Shown piece after piece: positions 1-10,391 of a DNA stretch of 64,000 nt. A model generated the notes under the pieces. That model saw only the letters and a program-made list of their open reading frames with translations, made no database searches and had not been told where the DNA came from. Position numbers and translations under genes: made by a program. The first letter of the stretch is position 1; every line of letters begins with the position of its first letter. The stretch comes from Chaetoderma sp. LZ-2023a (taxonomy: Eukaryota; Mollusca; Caudofoveata; Chaetodermatida; Chaetodermatidae). The stretch spans positions 17,227,166 through 17,291,165 of the forward strand of contig CM067365.1 in the NCBI GenBank assembly GCA_034401795.1, in the 5' to 3' direction.

Positions 1-1
1 T

Positions 2-3000
2 GGCGGTTTTATCTTAGAGGAAGCCAAGGATATGTCATTAAAATCCAAACAATGTAAGTGGGCATGTTGGTGTGATGTAAGATGTCCAATCTATGGAGAT
101 TGTTGTTATGATTTTTATCAGACTTGTCTGAAGCTTAATGATAATGAGACGACTGATTTGTTTGAGAGCTTTCTCCAAGTATATGAAGATCGAGCAGTGA
201 ACGGGATCCTTTTTGATTCACCAGAATGCTGTGAGCGACTACCAGACCATATTAGTCCATTTCAGTCTGTTCTCTCCGTGCGGGCTTGTTTGTCATCTAT
301 GAATGTGTATATTAGCGAACACTCATTAAAAAGAAAACGTTATTACGTCATATCCCGATGTCCTTCATCATGGGTAGATGTTAACGTTCGTTCAGCATGT
401 GAAATTAATTCCACGAGATATGCACACAATATCCATGTTAGTGACCCTGCTAGCACGGGCATGGTCTTTAAGAACCTGTTTTGTGCGTTGTGTCATACAC
501 GGACCATAAATCAATCAGATTTCTGGAATGGAAGGGTTTCATGTCCGAAGGGCTATCTGGATAATGTCACTGAAACAGATACAGATAATGGCAACGGAAC
601 TAGCTTTAACTTATCGAGTTCTATGTGTAAACTCTTCTTGAGGGCACGTGATGACGATTTTCTCCGTGCTGATTACAAAACTAATCTTACTTATGTCAGA
701 ATTGGCACAGCACAACAAATTAGCGACGGTTTAAAAAACAACTCACTTATAGCTCTTGGGTCGGCTAAACAGGCGTGCTATTTTTACACACTACCCGTCC
801 ATCCACTTCTACGCCTCAGCTTAATTTATGCAAATCCTCATTGTGCCATACAGCATACTGTTCAAAGATATAAATGTGATGACTGGTCTTCGGGAGTATA
901 TCGTTCTGACATCCGTGTAGACATCGATACAATATCATTGCCACTCTTGTTCAGTTTCAAAGATTCAAATATAAAGAATATGTACGTGGCTTATGACAAA
1001 TTCATTGTGGATATTTTGGACAGTTCTAATGAACACGTGACGTGTGCCACTGGCGAGGTGTATAGCCTATCATCTAAGTCATGCGAGAAGTTGCCATGTC
1101 CCCGTGGCAAACAACGCATGCCTAATGGGGAATGCGAGAATTATGAAGATGTTACACAGGACCATGAGAAACGAGATTTGAATCAAACAAGGCCATTACT
1201 CATTAAATTTCACGCTGTGCTGCTTACTGGTGTGTATCATGGTAATAGTTGTACTATCTCATTAAGTCCGACTAACCGTATGTTACTATTGACCTCCAGT
1301 TTTTGCCAGGAACCAGATGCTAGTGTAAGGCACCGTGATAATGATAATCAAGGTGCTAATACCCTTGCTCAATCTCAACGCATGGATATCTTTGGGAGAT
1401 CAGGAGTTCAGTCATCGTCTATCGTCACTCAATTTAACATTGAATCTGACATTTGTCCAAGGACACTCAGTTTGTTTAATGAAACTATAAATTCAAATAG
1501 CAAAAGTGCTGTAAATATGTCTCAAATGATCAATATCGTTGATAAATGGAACGTAGTAGACGTGAAAAGGGCAGTAGAACCGACCATGGGCACAGATCCA
1601 TATAGTATATATGCTGAGACGTTTACAAGAATATCTGGATATCTGTTGCACATGAACAACTCTGATGATCAGATAAATAATGTCTGTGTGTTTCCTCTCC
1701 AAGTTCAGCTTTCCCTGGCGATTCCAACTGATGACAGCAATACAATTCCTGAGTTTATTTCCAAATTGGTTAATTACAATATCGGCGGCAACACAGTGAG
1801 AGGAATACGCTTGATGGAAAGGGAAAGCATTCTTGTTATAGGAAATATATCCGTTGAAGTTGGGATGAAATGCGATGTTAATGATTCAGAATTGCAAATT
1901 GAAAGTGATAGTAGAAGTGGTAATGACATGACCGTTTCATATATCAGTACGCTGTTCAACACTCGTGGTTTTGCATTCACTATGGCAGGTTTTCCCATAA
2001 GTGCTTTGGATATAATGAGCTGTTGTTATGTTCATCTAACTTCTTGGGAGAAAAGGTTTGGAAAATGTCACAACGGGGTATTTATTACAGCAGATTACAA
2101 GATTGAGGGAACCTATGCCTATTTCAGCCATATCAAGGATTCATATAGAACTAATATATTCCTTCTACGCAATAGAACTCTGACATTTTGCTCTTCTAGA
2201 GTTGAGAAAAGATTCAGTACATTGAATAGCTATGTGACAGTTATAGGATTCTCTCTGTCTGAAATGTTTCTTGTCTTTACATTTCTAACTTACTGCATGT
2301 TCCCTAGTCTGAGAAATGTTCCCGGTCTCTTGGTTATGGCCCTTACCCTGACTCTCGCCATGGCGATGCTATTGTTTCTTGTAGGTGTTAGTCAAACAGA
2401 CATTCCCTGGCTTTGTATTACTATTGCCAGCATTCTTCATTTTCTATGGTTTTCCGTGTTTCTGTGGATGAATGCTCTGTCATTTGACCTATGTCGAACC
2501 TTTTCCTCCATAGCAAAATCATCAAATCAATCGAGATCTAAGCTGATATACAAGTACGCTGCTTTTGCAATTGGTCTGTCATTAGTGACTGTTACATGTG
2601 CTTTAATAACTGGTTTCATCAGCAGATCGGATAAAGACTATGACAGAATCCATTTAGTCTATGGAAATGCACTCTTCTGCTGGATTCGCAACACACAGTT
2701 GAATCTCTACTGGTTTGGGATTCCAATTGCTATATCACAGGTCGTTAATCTGTGTTTCTTTGTAAAATCAGTCCATAGCATTTATAAGGCAAAGAAGCAG
2801 ACGGTAATGGTGAATATTGACCGTGGTAATATATTAGATGTCCTGCTATACTTCAAACTCTCTCTCATTATGGGTGTCATGTGGCTTCTTTTCTTTTTGT
2901 CGTCTCTTGATCCATCTAATGTTTTATTCAGCGTAAGCACGATTATCAACTCTCTAAATGGAGTCTTTCTTTTCTTTGTGTTTATTTGCAAGAAAAGGGT

Positions 3001-3100
3001 CTTCAGATTGTTCAGCCGAAAGTTTGCAGCATACAAGGTTACCAAGTCACAGCCATCGTCAAGCACTGGCATTTTATCAAAGACTATTTCATTGACATAA
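2..3100 (+). CDS. Methuselah/adhesion-like seven-transmembrane receptor with somatomedin-B-like N-terminus (5' partial)
   Basis: This is a long open frame with no stop back to the window edge; the first internal Met is at 32. No signal peptide follows that Met, so the true start and signal sequence probably lie upstream or in another exon. Residues about 7-35 have the CWCDVRC...YGDCCYDF spacing of a somatomedin-B-like module. Residues about 145-153 read FKNLFCALC, like the 'N-x-x-C-A-x-C' ectodomain motif of invertebrate Methuselah-like receptors. Many N-x-S/T sequons fit a glycosylated ectodomain. From about residue 734 there are seven hydrophobic segments, including FLWMNALSFDLCRTF in TM3, CWI in the second extracellular loop and LNGVFLFFVF in TM7, all features of secretin/adhesion-type (class B-like) receptors. 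I see no clear GPS cleavage motif before TM1. It should be a plasma-membrane G-protein-coupled receptor; the ligand is unknown. The frame has no internal stop, so it looks functional. Confidence 0.78.
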   Translation, partial: GGFILEEAKDMSLKSKQCKWACWCDVRCPIYGDCCYDFYQTCLKLNDNETTDLFESFLQVYEDRAVNGILFDSPECCERLPDHISPFQSVLSVRACLSSMNVYISEHSLKRKRYYVISRCPSSWVDVNVRSACEINSTRYAHNIHVSDPASTGMVFKNLFCALCHTRTINQSDFWNGRVSCPKGYLDNVTETDTDNGNGTSFNLSSSMCKLFLRARDDDFLRADYKTNLTYVRIGTAQQISDGLKNNSLIALGSAKQACYFYTLPVHPLLRLSLIYANPHCAIQHTVQRYKCDDWSSGVYRSDIRVDIDTISLPLLFSFKDSNIKNMYVAYDKFIVDILDSSNEHVTCATGEVYSLSSKSCEKLPCPRGKQRMPNGECENYEDVTQDHEKRDLNQTRPLLIKFHAVLLTGVYHGNSCTISLSPTNRMLLLTSSFCQEPDASVRHRDNDNQGANTLAQSQRMDIFGRSGVQSSSIVTQFNIESDICPRTLSLFNETINSNSKSAVNMSQMINIVDKWNVVDVKRAVEPTMGTDPYSIYAETFTRISGYLLHMNNSDDQINNVCVFPLQVQLSLAIPTDDSNTIPEFISKLVNYNIGGNTVRGIRLMERESILVIGNISVEVGMKCDVNDSELQIESDSRSGNDMTVSYISTLFNTRGFAFTMAGFPISALDIMSCCYVHLTSWEKRFGKCHNGVFITADYKIEGTYAYFSHIKDSYRTNIFLLRNRTLTFCSSRVEKRFSTLNSYVTVIGFSLSEMFLVFTFLTYCMFPSLRNVPGLLVMALTLTLAMAMLLFLVGVSQTDIPWLCITIASILHFLWFSVFLWMNALSFDLCRTFSSIAKSSNQSRSKLIYKYAAFAIGLSLVTVTCALITGFISRSDKDYDRIHLVYGNALFCWIRNTQLNLYWFGIPIAISQVVNLCFFVKSVHSIYKAKKQTVMVNIDRGNILDVLLYFKLSLIMGVMWLLFFLSSLDPSNVLFSVSTIINSLNGVFLFFVFICKKRVFRLFSRKFAAYKVTKSQPSSSTGILSKTISLT

Positions 3101-3446
3101 TGTCTGCTTCCTGAATTCACATAAACCTTAAATCAAATTAAGAGTTGCTAGAAAAGGGCGGGTATTGCTAAAAATGGGCGGAGTTTACAGCTTAAGATGT
3201 GGGGCCTGAACAATCCTATTAAAGGGATGCTAATCTCATCTGATCATATTGTACCAATAGATTATGGTTTATATATTCCATATCATTCATATCCTGCCAC
3301 ATTTCCTTATCTGTATCACAATTATCTTCTTTGTTATATCGCGTAAATGCTGACCAGTGATCGCCACCATTTTGTCTCGTCAAGCAATAGTGTGCAATGT
3401 CATGCAAGTACCAATGCATTACATTCTTTACTATGTAATGCGCATC
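3101..3446. other. 3' flank of the receptor gene, no feature seen
   Basis: This is the sequence between the receptor stop and the first hairpin element. I see no consensus AATAAA close to the stop, and short open frames here have no recognisable content. Confidence 0.4.
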
Positions 3447-3530
3447 CTGTTGAATATTTTGAAACTAATTTGACTGTTTGACTATGGCAACAACAACTTT
3501 CCATCAAATTAGTTTCAAAATATTCAACAG
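3447..3530. repeat. Hairpin element family H1, copy 1
   Basis: Near-perfect inverted repeat. The left arm starts CTGTTGAATATTTTGAAACT and the right arm is its exact complement ending AATATTCAACAG, with about 27 paired bases per arm and a short spacer. The right flank CTTACCTGTA is shared with other H1 copies at 17.15, 37.4 and 38.1 kb, so the hairpin is the core of a longer MITE-like repeat. Confidence 0.85.
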
Positions 3531-4128
3531 CTTACCTGTATGATTGCCTTTATATGAAATTGTCAAACTATAGCTGGCACCTCTATGACCGATCGTATAT
3601 ACCGTGTCGGGCACGCTAGTTTTTTCTGATTGGTTGAAAAGTAAATCATGACAACTATCATAGGGTGTAGAGATGTACCAACTAAAGGCTGAATATTCTT
3701 ATTTAGCGGCATGATAAAAAGCTTAAAATTACCTGCATGGTTTATGAGTGGCATATTAGATCACCTTGATAACTATCGAGATATGAGCTTAGTTATCCTT
3801 TAATAATATGATAGTAACATTGACATATGGATACGGAATAAGAAACCGTTTAGCAATTGAATGACATTCTATCATTATCACGAGCAGCAATTGAGGGTTG
3901 GGACATAAAGCATCAGATGATTTGCTATTCATGTCCAGCAATTAATTGCAACAGGTAAAGAATGCAACCTACATCTTAAGATCAACATTATGAAACAAGA
4001 TGACATCTACTAAAGCAAGTGTGGTAGTCTGCGTGACATGTGTGAATGGCAAGTCTGATAATGCTGACACCATCGAACTGTGAATAGCATTAACAAATCA
4101 TTTGTCTTGATTTAACCCACGTCACGTA
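3531..4128. other. Non-coding flank, remnants of H1 arm
   Basis: The first part continues the H1 right arm. The rest is AT-rich with no convincing gene, tandem repeat or long inverted repeat. Confidence 0.35.
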
Positions 4129-5219
4129 GGGGAGAAAGATGACACCTCCACGCCGGTCCCCTCCGTAAGTACCAACTTTGTTGGGAAACTAAGTCATCAA
4201 TAATTGTGGGCTTACATCCGCATACAGAGGCAACTCTGACTATGTCTAACCTTCTTCTAACAAGAAACTGTGTTCGACATCCTCGGACGACGCAATCTTC
4301 CCAAGAGACCAAACCTCCCCCCACCCACCCCAACCCCGACAGGGTCAATACTGGGTATGCCGCTAGAGATGGAATATGCCGACGATGTGGACTTTATAGA
4401 CGAGGAAAAGAAACCCCTTGACGAACTTCTCCCAATAGCGGCAAGCAAAATACAAATTGAGAATCTCTTTATGAATGAATCCAAAACAGAGTTCACCCAC
4501 ATATAACTATCTATAAAGCATGCAACTAAAGAAAATGATGATCCACTCCGTGGCGGCGAGCCATGGAGGAAAAGTAAAATCCTGGGCTCACTGCTTTGCA
4601 GTACTGCTTAAATTTCTGCATGCTGCATCATGGGGAACAAGGCTTTCCAGTCCTTCTGGAAGATATGGATTCGTATATCAAAGATGCCCTTGGTAAAAAA
4701 AATACGTTTATACAATGCAACCTGCGTATCCTTGATGATGTATAACTGTAACAGCTGGGCAGATCCAAAGACAGCTCTAGACAAACTCGACGCCTACCAC
4801 ACCAAACACCTACGCACCATCACTGGACACTGATGGCCAGACAGCATTATTTCCAATGACGCACTATACAAGATGTGTAATACGTCGCCGCTGTCTGTAA
4901 AATTCGCCCAGCAAAGATGGTCCATGTTTGGCCATGTGCTAAGGATGCCAGAAGACACACCAGCACAGAGAGCCTTGGAATTCACCATCCTCGGAGCCAG
5001 CAAATACAGAGCCAGGAGAGGGCGTCATTGCATAAATCTACTAAGGGTGCTACGAGGTGACCTCAAGAAAGCAGGATTAGTTACACTCAAGTCAAGAATG
5101 GACCTGATGAAGCTAAAGATTTTGGCTAAGGCAAGACACAGTGGACAAAAATGAAGAAGGACTGATTGCAGCTGTAGGATGTTTCTACTACTACAGCCGC
5201 AGAATACAGTAATCATACA
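4129..5219 (+). pseudogene. Internally deleted non-LTR retrotransposon (LINE copy A)
   Basis: The first 180 or so bases match the 5' end of the fuller LINE at 18,561. The sequence then jumps, at about 4,310-4,355 through a C-rich stretch, into the reverse-transcriptase palm motif YADDVDFID and runs through the C-terminal region (FGHVLRMPEDTPAQRALEF near 4,930) to the same 3' end. The whole endonuclease domain and most of the reverse transcriptase are missing, and what remains is frameshifted (fragments in different frames at 4,270-4,506, 4,630-4,833 and 4,873-5,154). It keeps both element termini and the 3' hairpin, so it looks like a non-autonomous derivative. It cannot encode a working protein. 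Confidence 0.85.
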
Positions 5220-5269
5220 TATGTAGGGTCAGAATATAAGATAAGTAGGTTAATAATTAGGAGATTGAA

Positions 5270-5500
5270 ATCATAATATCTCTGGAACGGATGGGCCGAT
5301 TTTAATTCTGTAAACGGGAGACTGGGAAAAGCGGATTTTCCTGTGTAGGTATTGCATCACTTATTTGCGAATCCCGGAACCGAATCAAGAAAATCGATCT
5401 TTCTGCGGTTATGAAACCGTTTTCATGACAACTTAGGATTGCACAGCAAAATCCAATGTTGGTTTAGGAATACCATGGCCAATTCGAGTTGTAATATCTG
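5270..5500. other. Non-coding spacer
   Basis: Unique-looking AT-rich DNA with a line of text ('ATATCTCTGGAACGGATGGG') of the kind found in diverged invertebrate repeats. No gene is supported. Confidence 0.3.
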
Positions 5501-5519
5501 ACCACCATAGGGACATGAC

Positions 5520-8000
5520 TTAGTGATATAAAATGCGCACTTAGGAAGCCTTCGAAGGTATCGTTCAAATAGATTTTGATGTCAAAATGTGATAGGCACC
5601 AGCCAATCATCAAATTGCATACAATTCGTATGGCCATCCATACGGTACGAAAACATGACTTTTCTGCTGACCGATGGATTGGATTGATCCAATATCCAAA
5701 ATTGCAATCAAATTAAGTTATTATATGTCGTAAAAGTTGACCACGCCTCAAGTTGATTTCACACCAAGTTTTACCAGCCATCTTACATTTTCATTTTGCT
5801 TTTTATGTCTTAGAGTAGGGAAAACTTTATCACTGACAGAAAAAAAGGAAACGGATTCTAAGATCATCTTTTATCCGTGCAATCTCCCACAATCTCCCAT
5901 AATCAACCCAAGAAAACGTATATTCTAATGTGCTCACTGGATTGGTGTGTTTGGTAGATAATGGGCCGACTAGTTTCTGCCAATAAAACTGAAAGCTGGC
6001 AACTTTGATCACAATAAGGCGCGGCATTGAGTTATGTCACAAACATCACCATCATCCACGCAGGACAACATTCTGGCCCATTTTGGTGATGATTCAGAAA
6101 TCCTTGGAGTAGTAGCAGACCAACTCTTCTCCCTAAGGAGGTCACATCGATTCTATGTTGTGACACCCATTGACTGCAAGGAGTGTTTATACTAAATACC
6201 CATTGAACTTCTCTGATCAAGGGGATTTTATTTCTGCCAAAACATAAAGCTGGTAAATTCTATCCCATAGGAATGAACCTCACATTTGACATTTCTGCTC
6301 AAAATCAACAGACCTGCTCGAGACCACAAGGGTAGCATCTTAGCCAAGTATGGCGATCCAACTAAAACAGCTAGCGTAGCCGCAGTTTAAAGACACACCC
6401 TGTCCAGGAAATTATTAAGTATATTATACTTAATATGACCGGCCATGATTTGTATTTTATAGCCTAAATTTAAGTTGAATTTGTTGCAAAATTGTATATG
6501 GCTCTAGATGTTTAACCTGCCATTCTAGTTAAAATGCCAATGCTCCAGGTAAGCGATACAAACCCATTTAGACTCTTGTTGGATACATATTAATACTGTG
6601 AAAGTTCTGTTGAGTTTTTAATATGCTGATGTACTGTGAGATCAAACAGAGTGTATTTGTGAACATTGAATCCTTATATGGGGGTCCACGTGCGCGTAGT
6701 TTCACACAGTGTCGTCGATTGCCATGGACGTAACTGTACTCTTATCGAATATTTTCATTGAAATATATGTTATCTTGAGCAAATGACTGGATGATGCAAA
6801 CCATAGACCTGAAGACACTGCACTAGGAGCTTGTTACAATATAACATAATTAATAACAGGGTTCTGGGTGATTGCATTTTTAGATCAAACACAAGCGGGA
6901 TTTGTGCATTATTTTGTGGATGTCAAAGATGAAACCAATTGCAAGATGCATAGCATAGTATATTTAAACTCCTATACTTCATATATGATAACTATGTAGT
7001 ATATAAGTCACATGTTCCGTTTGGTCGCATGCTTAGCAAAATCAAATCTTAGTCCACAGAACAACTGCAGCGGTGGTAGAGCAAGTACAGCGGCGGCTAA
7101 GCAACTGCAGCCATGGTAAAACAACTGCAGAGGAGGTGGTAGAACAACTGCAGCCATGGTAAAGAACCCCAGGCATGGTAGAACAACTGCAGCGATGGTA
7201 GAACAACTACAGCGGTGGTAAAACAACTGCAGCAGTGGTAGAACAACTGCAGCGATGGTAAAACAAACTGCTGCGATGGTAGAACAACTGTAGCGATGGT
7301 CAACTGCAGCGATGGTAAAATAATAAACTGCTGCGATGGTAGAACAACTGCATCGATGGTCAACTGCAGCGATGGTAAAATAATAAACTGCTGCGATGGT
7401 AGAACAACTGCATCGATGGTAGAACAACTGCAGTGGTGGTAAAACAACTGCAGCAGTGGTAGAACAACTGCAGCGGTGGTAAAACACCTACCGTGGTAGA
7501 ATAATTGCATATGTAATAGACCAACTGTAGCGATGGTAGAACAACTGTAGCGGTGGTAGAACAACTGCAGCAATGGTAAAACAACTGCAGCGATGGTAAA
7601 ACAACTGCAGCGATGGTAAAACAAATGCAGCGATGGTAAAACAACTGCAGCGATGGTAGAACAAAAGCAGCGATAGTAGAACAAAAGCAGCGATAGTAGA
7701 CAACTGCAGCGATGGTAGAACAACTTCAGCCATGATAGAACAACTGCAGCAATGGTAAAACAACTACAGTGATGGTAGAACAACTACCGTAGTCGTAGAA
7801 CAACTACAGCAATGGTAGAGCAACTGCAGCGGTGGTAGAATAACTGCAGCTATGATAGAACAACTGCAGCGATAGTAGAACAACTGTGAAGGTGGTGTAA
7901 AACACAGCTAATCTGGGATTGGAGGGAATACATTATAGGTAAAATCGAAACGAATTCACCAGGAGCTTGTATCTGATAATCATGATTCATTCCGTCTGAT
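5520..8000. repeat. Long composite repeat, copy 1 (contains 20-bp tandem array)
   Basis: Segments of this region match, in the same order, segments spread over 38.3-46.0 kb. The block 5,520-5,930 resembles 38,318-38,720 (for example GGATTGGATTGATCCAAT in both). The block starting 6,180 (TATACTAAATA...CCATTGAAC) resembles 44,105 onwards. The block 6,530-6,990 resembles 45,240-45,800 (GTAAGCGATACA; ATTATTTTGTGGAT). The 3' flank 7,900-7,960 resembles 45,950-46,010 (GCTGGGATTGGA/CTGGGATTGGAG). No transposase frame is visible, so its class is unknown. Confidence 0.65.
7059..7905. repeat. 20-bp tandem array (GAACAACTGCAGCGATGGTA)n
   Basis: About 41 head-to-tail copies of a 20-bp unit with base substitutions and a few indels; CTGCAG (PstI-like) recurs in most units. 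Open frames on the minus strand here are low-complexity translations of the array and not genes. Only about five units of the same repeat occur at 45,855-45,955, in the sister composite repeat. Confidence 0.92.
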
Positions 8001-8470
8001 CAGTCTATATATACTTGATGACTGACACAGAACTTTGAAAACTGGCCTATCGTTATGGTGATGGCAATATGAACACGCTATTGTAGTTGCCATTATAATA
8101 GTTTATCGGTACCTTTTCTCATGTGTTCTGTTATGGCCTTATCTGGCGTGTACTCACACTCGGACTGCATGCTTGTTTGAGAGACACACACTATATTATA
8201 TCTTGTACACTTGTTTATAAATCGCAGATGATACAAACTGATATTATTGTGAAATAAAAGTTAAGTTAAGTAAAAGGGAAATAATATCAGGGTTCGTGTA
8301 AGAGATAACACTACACAATATTAATAATGCTTTTGTAGCATTAAACTCTATCGAGTATTATTCACTGTTAGATGCTCAGCTATTATGGCGTTAGAAATCA
8401 TTTCGGCTATTTCCAGACTGGGAAACTATGGCGTTGTTATACGAATTGTATGCCTATACTATTTAATAAA
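8001..8470. other. Non-coding spacer
   Basis: AT-rich DNA with no recognisable gene. The last part (ACGAATTGTATG near 8,440 and ATTTAATAAACA near 8,462) is the left arm of the adjacent H1 element. Confidence 0.35.
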
Positions 8471-8472
8471 CA

Positions 8473-8645
8473 CGCTGTTGCATATTTTGAAACCAATTTG
8501 ACTGGGCGCTGTTGCTGCCATAGGCCATTATTCAAACCCGTCTGGTTTACTGGAAATTTATAGTCAGGGAATTCAGGGATCGATCGATCCCAACACGAGC
8601 GAGGTGTGGCTGGAGCTTAGCCAGAGATGGGTGGGGCATTTATAA
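8473..8645. repeat. Hairpin element family H1, copy 2 (right hairpin arm lost)
   Basis: The left hairpin arm (CATATTTTGAAACCAATTTG) and the GGGCGCTGTTGCTGCCATAG loop arm are present, but the complementary right arm is deleted. It is followed by the typical H1 outer arm (GGGATCGATCGATCCCAACA, then a GGAGCTTAGCC...GGGTGGGGC tract). Confidence 0.75.
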
Positions 8646-8773
8646 AGTATCCAAAAAACAGAAACCGTACATAGCAAGAACATCGCGTGGAAGTTCCAGA
8701 ACGCCGACAGTTAGAATCATGCTTTCGTGATCATGTCGATAGTCACTTACATGCCTGGCAGTATGATCAGCGA

Positions 8774-8793
8774 ACGAAAGCAAGAAGAAGAAG

Positions 8794-8825
<32 letters not shown>
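8774..8825. repeat. (AAG)n microsatellite
   Basis: About 16 AAG triplets, translated as a poly-Arg run in one frame. It sits directly upstream of the TM7-like coding remnant, which argues that the reading frame across it is fortuitous. Confidence 0.9.
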
Positions 8826-8859
8826 GAAGGAGATACTTTCATGCTTTCAATAATACCCA

Positions 8860-9037
8860 ATATATGACACATAATTTTTACCATGACAGTTTGGTCTATC
8901 AGTATTTATCTGTTCATCTTTCAATACTGGCAGTTACTGTGTTCTTTGTATATCTTAACAACATCCTTAATCTGTTTGTGTATATTTTGTCTTCTGCAGA
9001 AATTCGAAACAGCATAAAGAAAATATTTTGTGCTTGA
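8860..9037 (+). pseudogene. Possible last-exon remnant of a rhodopsin-like GPCR (TM7 + helix 8)
   Basis: The last 45 or so codons of an open frame read as a hydrophobic helix followed by LNNILNLFVYIL, then SSAEIRNSIKKIFCA and a stop. This matches the layout of a class A receptor TM7, with NPxxY appearing as NLFVY, followed by a basic amphipathic helix 8 with a Cys near its end (often palmitoylated). Upstream the frame runs into an AAG microsatellite, so only a terminal exon or fragment is present; no TM1-6 sequence was found nearby. The stop lies 7 bases before the target-site duplication of the 6-kb element that starts at 9,049. A pyrimidine-rich TCTTCTGCAG at about 8,990 could alternatively be a splice acceptor. 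This rests on motif shape only. Confidence 0.45.
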
Positions 9038-9189
9038 TGTGTTCAAACAACAGCATCCAAAATAAAAAGGGACAATCCAAATTCCTGTTTTTTGGCTTAA
9101 AATTCAGTAAAACAGCCATTAGGGTATCAATTTCTGAAATTTCGTCCCTCTAAAGACTTGAATTCCACTAATTTCAGTGTTGAAGAAAG

Positions 9190-9880
9190 GAAATTTCGAC
9201 ATTGATATGAGGAAAGTTCCTCATGGCTGAGAATTAGGAAAATCAAGTCTCATTGAGGAAATTTCCTCATGGCTGAGAATTTGCAAAATTAAGTCTATTT
9301 GAGGAAATATCTTCATGGCTGAGAATTTGCAAAATCAAGTTTGAGGATATTTCCTCATGGCTGGGAATTTGGAAAATCATGTCTATTTGACGAAATTTCC
9401 TCATAACTGAGAATTTGTAAAATCGATATTTGAAGAAATTTCTTCATAACTGAGAATTTGTAAAATCGATATTTGAGGAAATTTCCTCATGGCTGAGAAT
9501 TTGAAAAATAGATATTTGAGGACATTTCCTCATGGCTGAGAATTTGCCAAATCAAGTCTATTTGAGGAAATTTCCTCATGGCTGACAATTTGTAAAATCA
9601 AGTATATTTGAGGAAATTTCCTCATGGCTGGTAATTTGCAAACTCAAGTCTATTTGAGGAAATTTGCTCATGGCCGAGAATTTGTAAAATTATGTCTATA
9701 GTTGAGGAAATTTCCTCATGGCTGAGAATTTTCCAAATGTAGACAAGTTGAGGAAATTTTGGCTGAGAATTTACAGAATGCTGTCGATTTGGGGAAATTT
9801 CCTCATGGCTGGGAATTTGCAAAATGGAGTCAATTTTCAAAAATATCCTTCTTTTGGTCTGGAAAAGGACATTTCTCAAG
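9190..9880. repeat. Left-arm array of ~46-bp units of element C
   Basis: About 15 units of GAGGAAATTTCCTCATGGCT + GAGAATTTGCAAAATCAAGT + CTATTT. Each unit contains the 14-bp palindrome GAGGAAATTTCCTC. Some units are shortened or diverged. The frames at 9,622-9,906 are translations of this array, not genes. Confidence 0.9.
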
Positions 9881-10391
9881 ACCACTGCAGAAGCCATTTT
9901 GGCTGATATGAGTTTTAATGGGGTCAGGCTAAAGGAGTATAGATAATCACTAATACGTGTTTAATGCACTACTAATGCTTGACATATTTGAACAGAAATC
10001 ATGGTAAAGTTCTTGTGACAAGAGAAAATGTCTTTGTGATATGTATATTGTCTTTCAAAAAATTACAAATAACACATACTATTTGTTATATTGTTTTATG
10101 GTTGTGATATTTCAAAGTTTCAGGTTTTCTCTAATTCCACTGGATGGTATACCAGAACAAGAATAGACAGAATTGAAGTGAAAATTTGTTTTCAAAATAG
10201 TCAAGAAGTCAGCTAAATTTTATAAAGCTATGGCAGCCAGGATTCCCTTTTATGATTATTAACAACAGTGAGCGTATGGTGGGTGGGGAGGCACAGTTGA
10301 ATAGTGATCACACCTTATAGTAAATGGCCAGGAGGTTGCACTTCAACATCAACATAGACACTTCAACCTCACAGTGACCAGTTTGAAAATT

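Noticed and set aside
4122-5230. Target-site duplication around LINE copy A
   Set aside because: Only a 4-6 base match (GTAG/GTAGGG) could be found, not above chance.
7008-7783. Overlapping minus-strand frames up to 228 aa as coding
   Set aside because: All are translations of the 20-bp tandem array in three frames.
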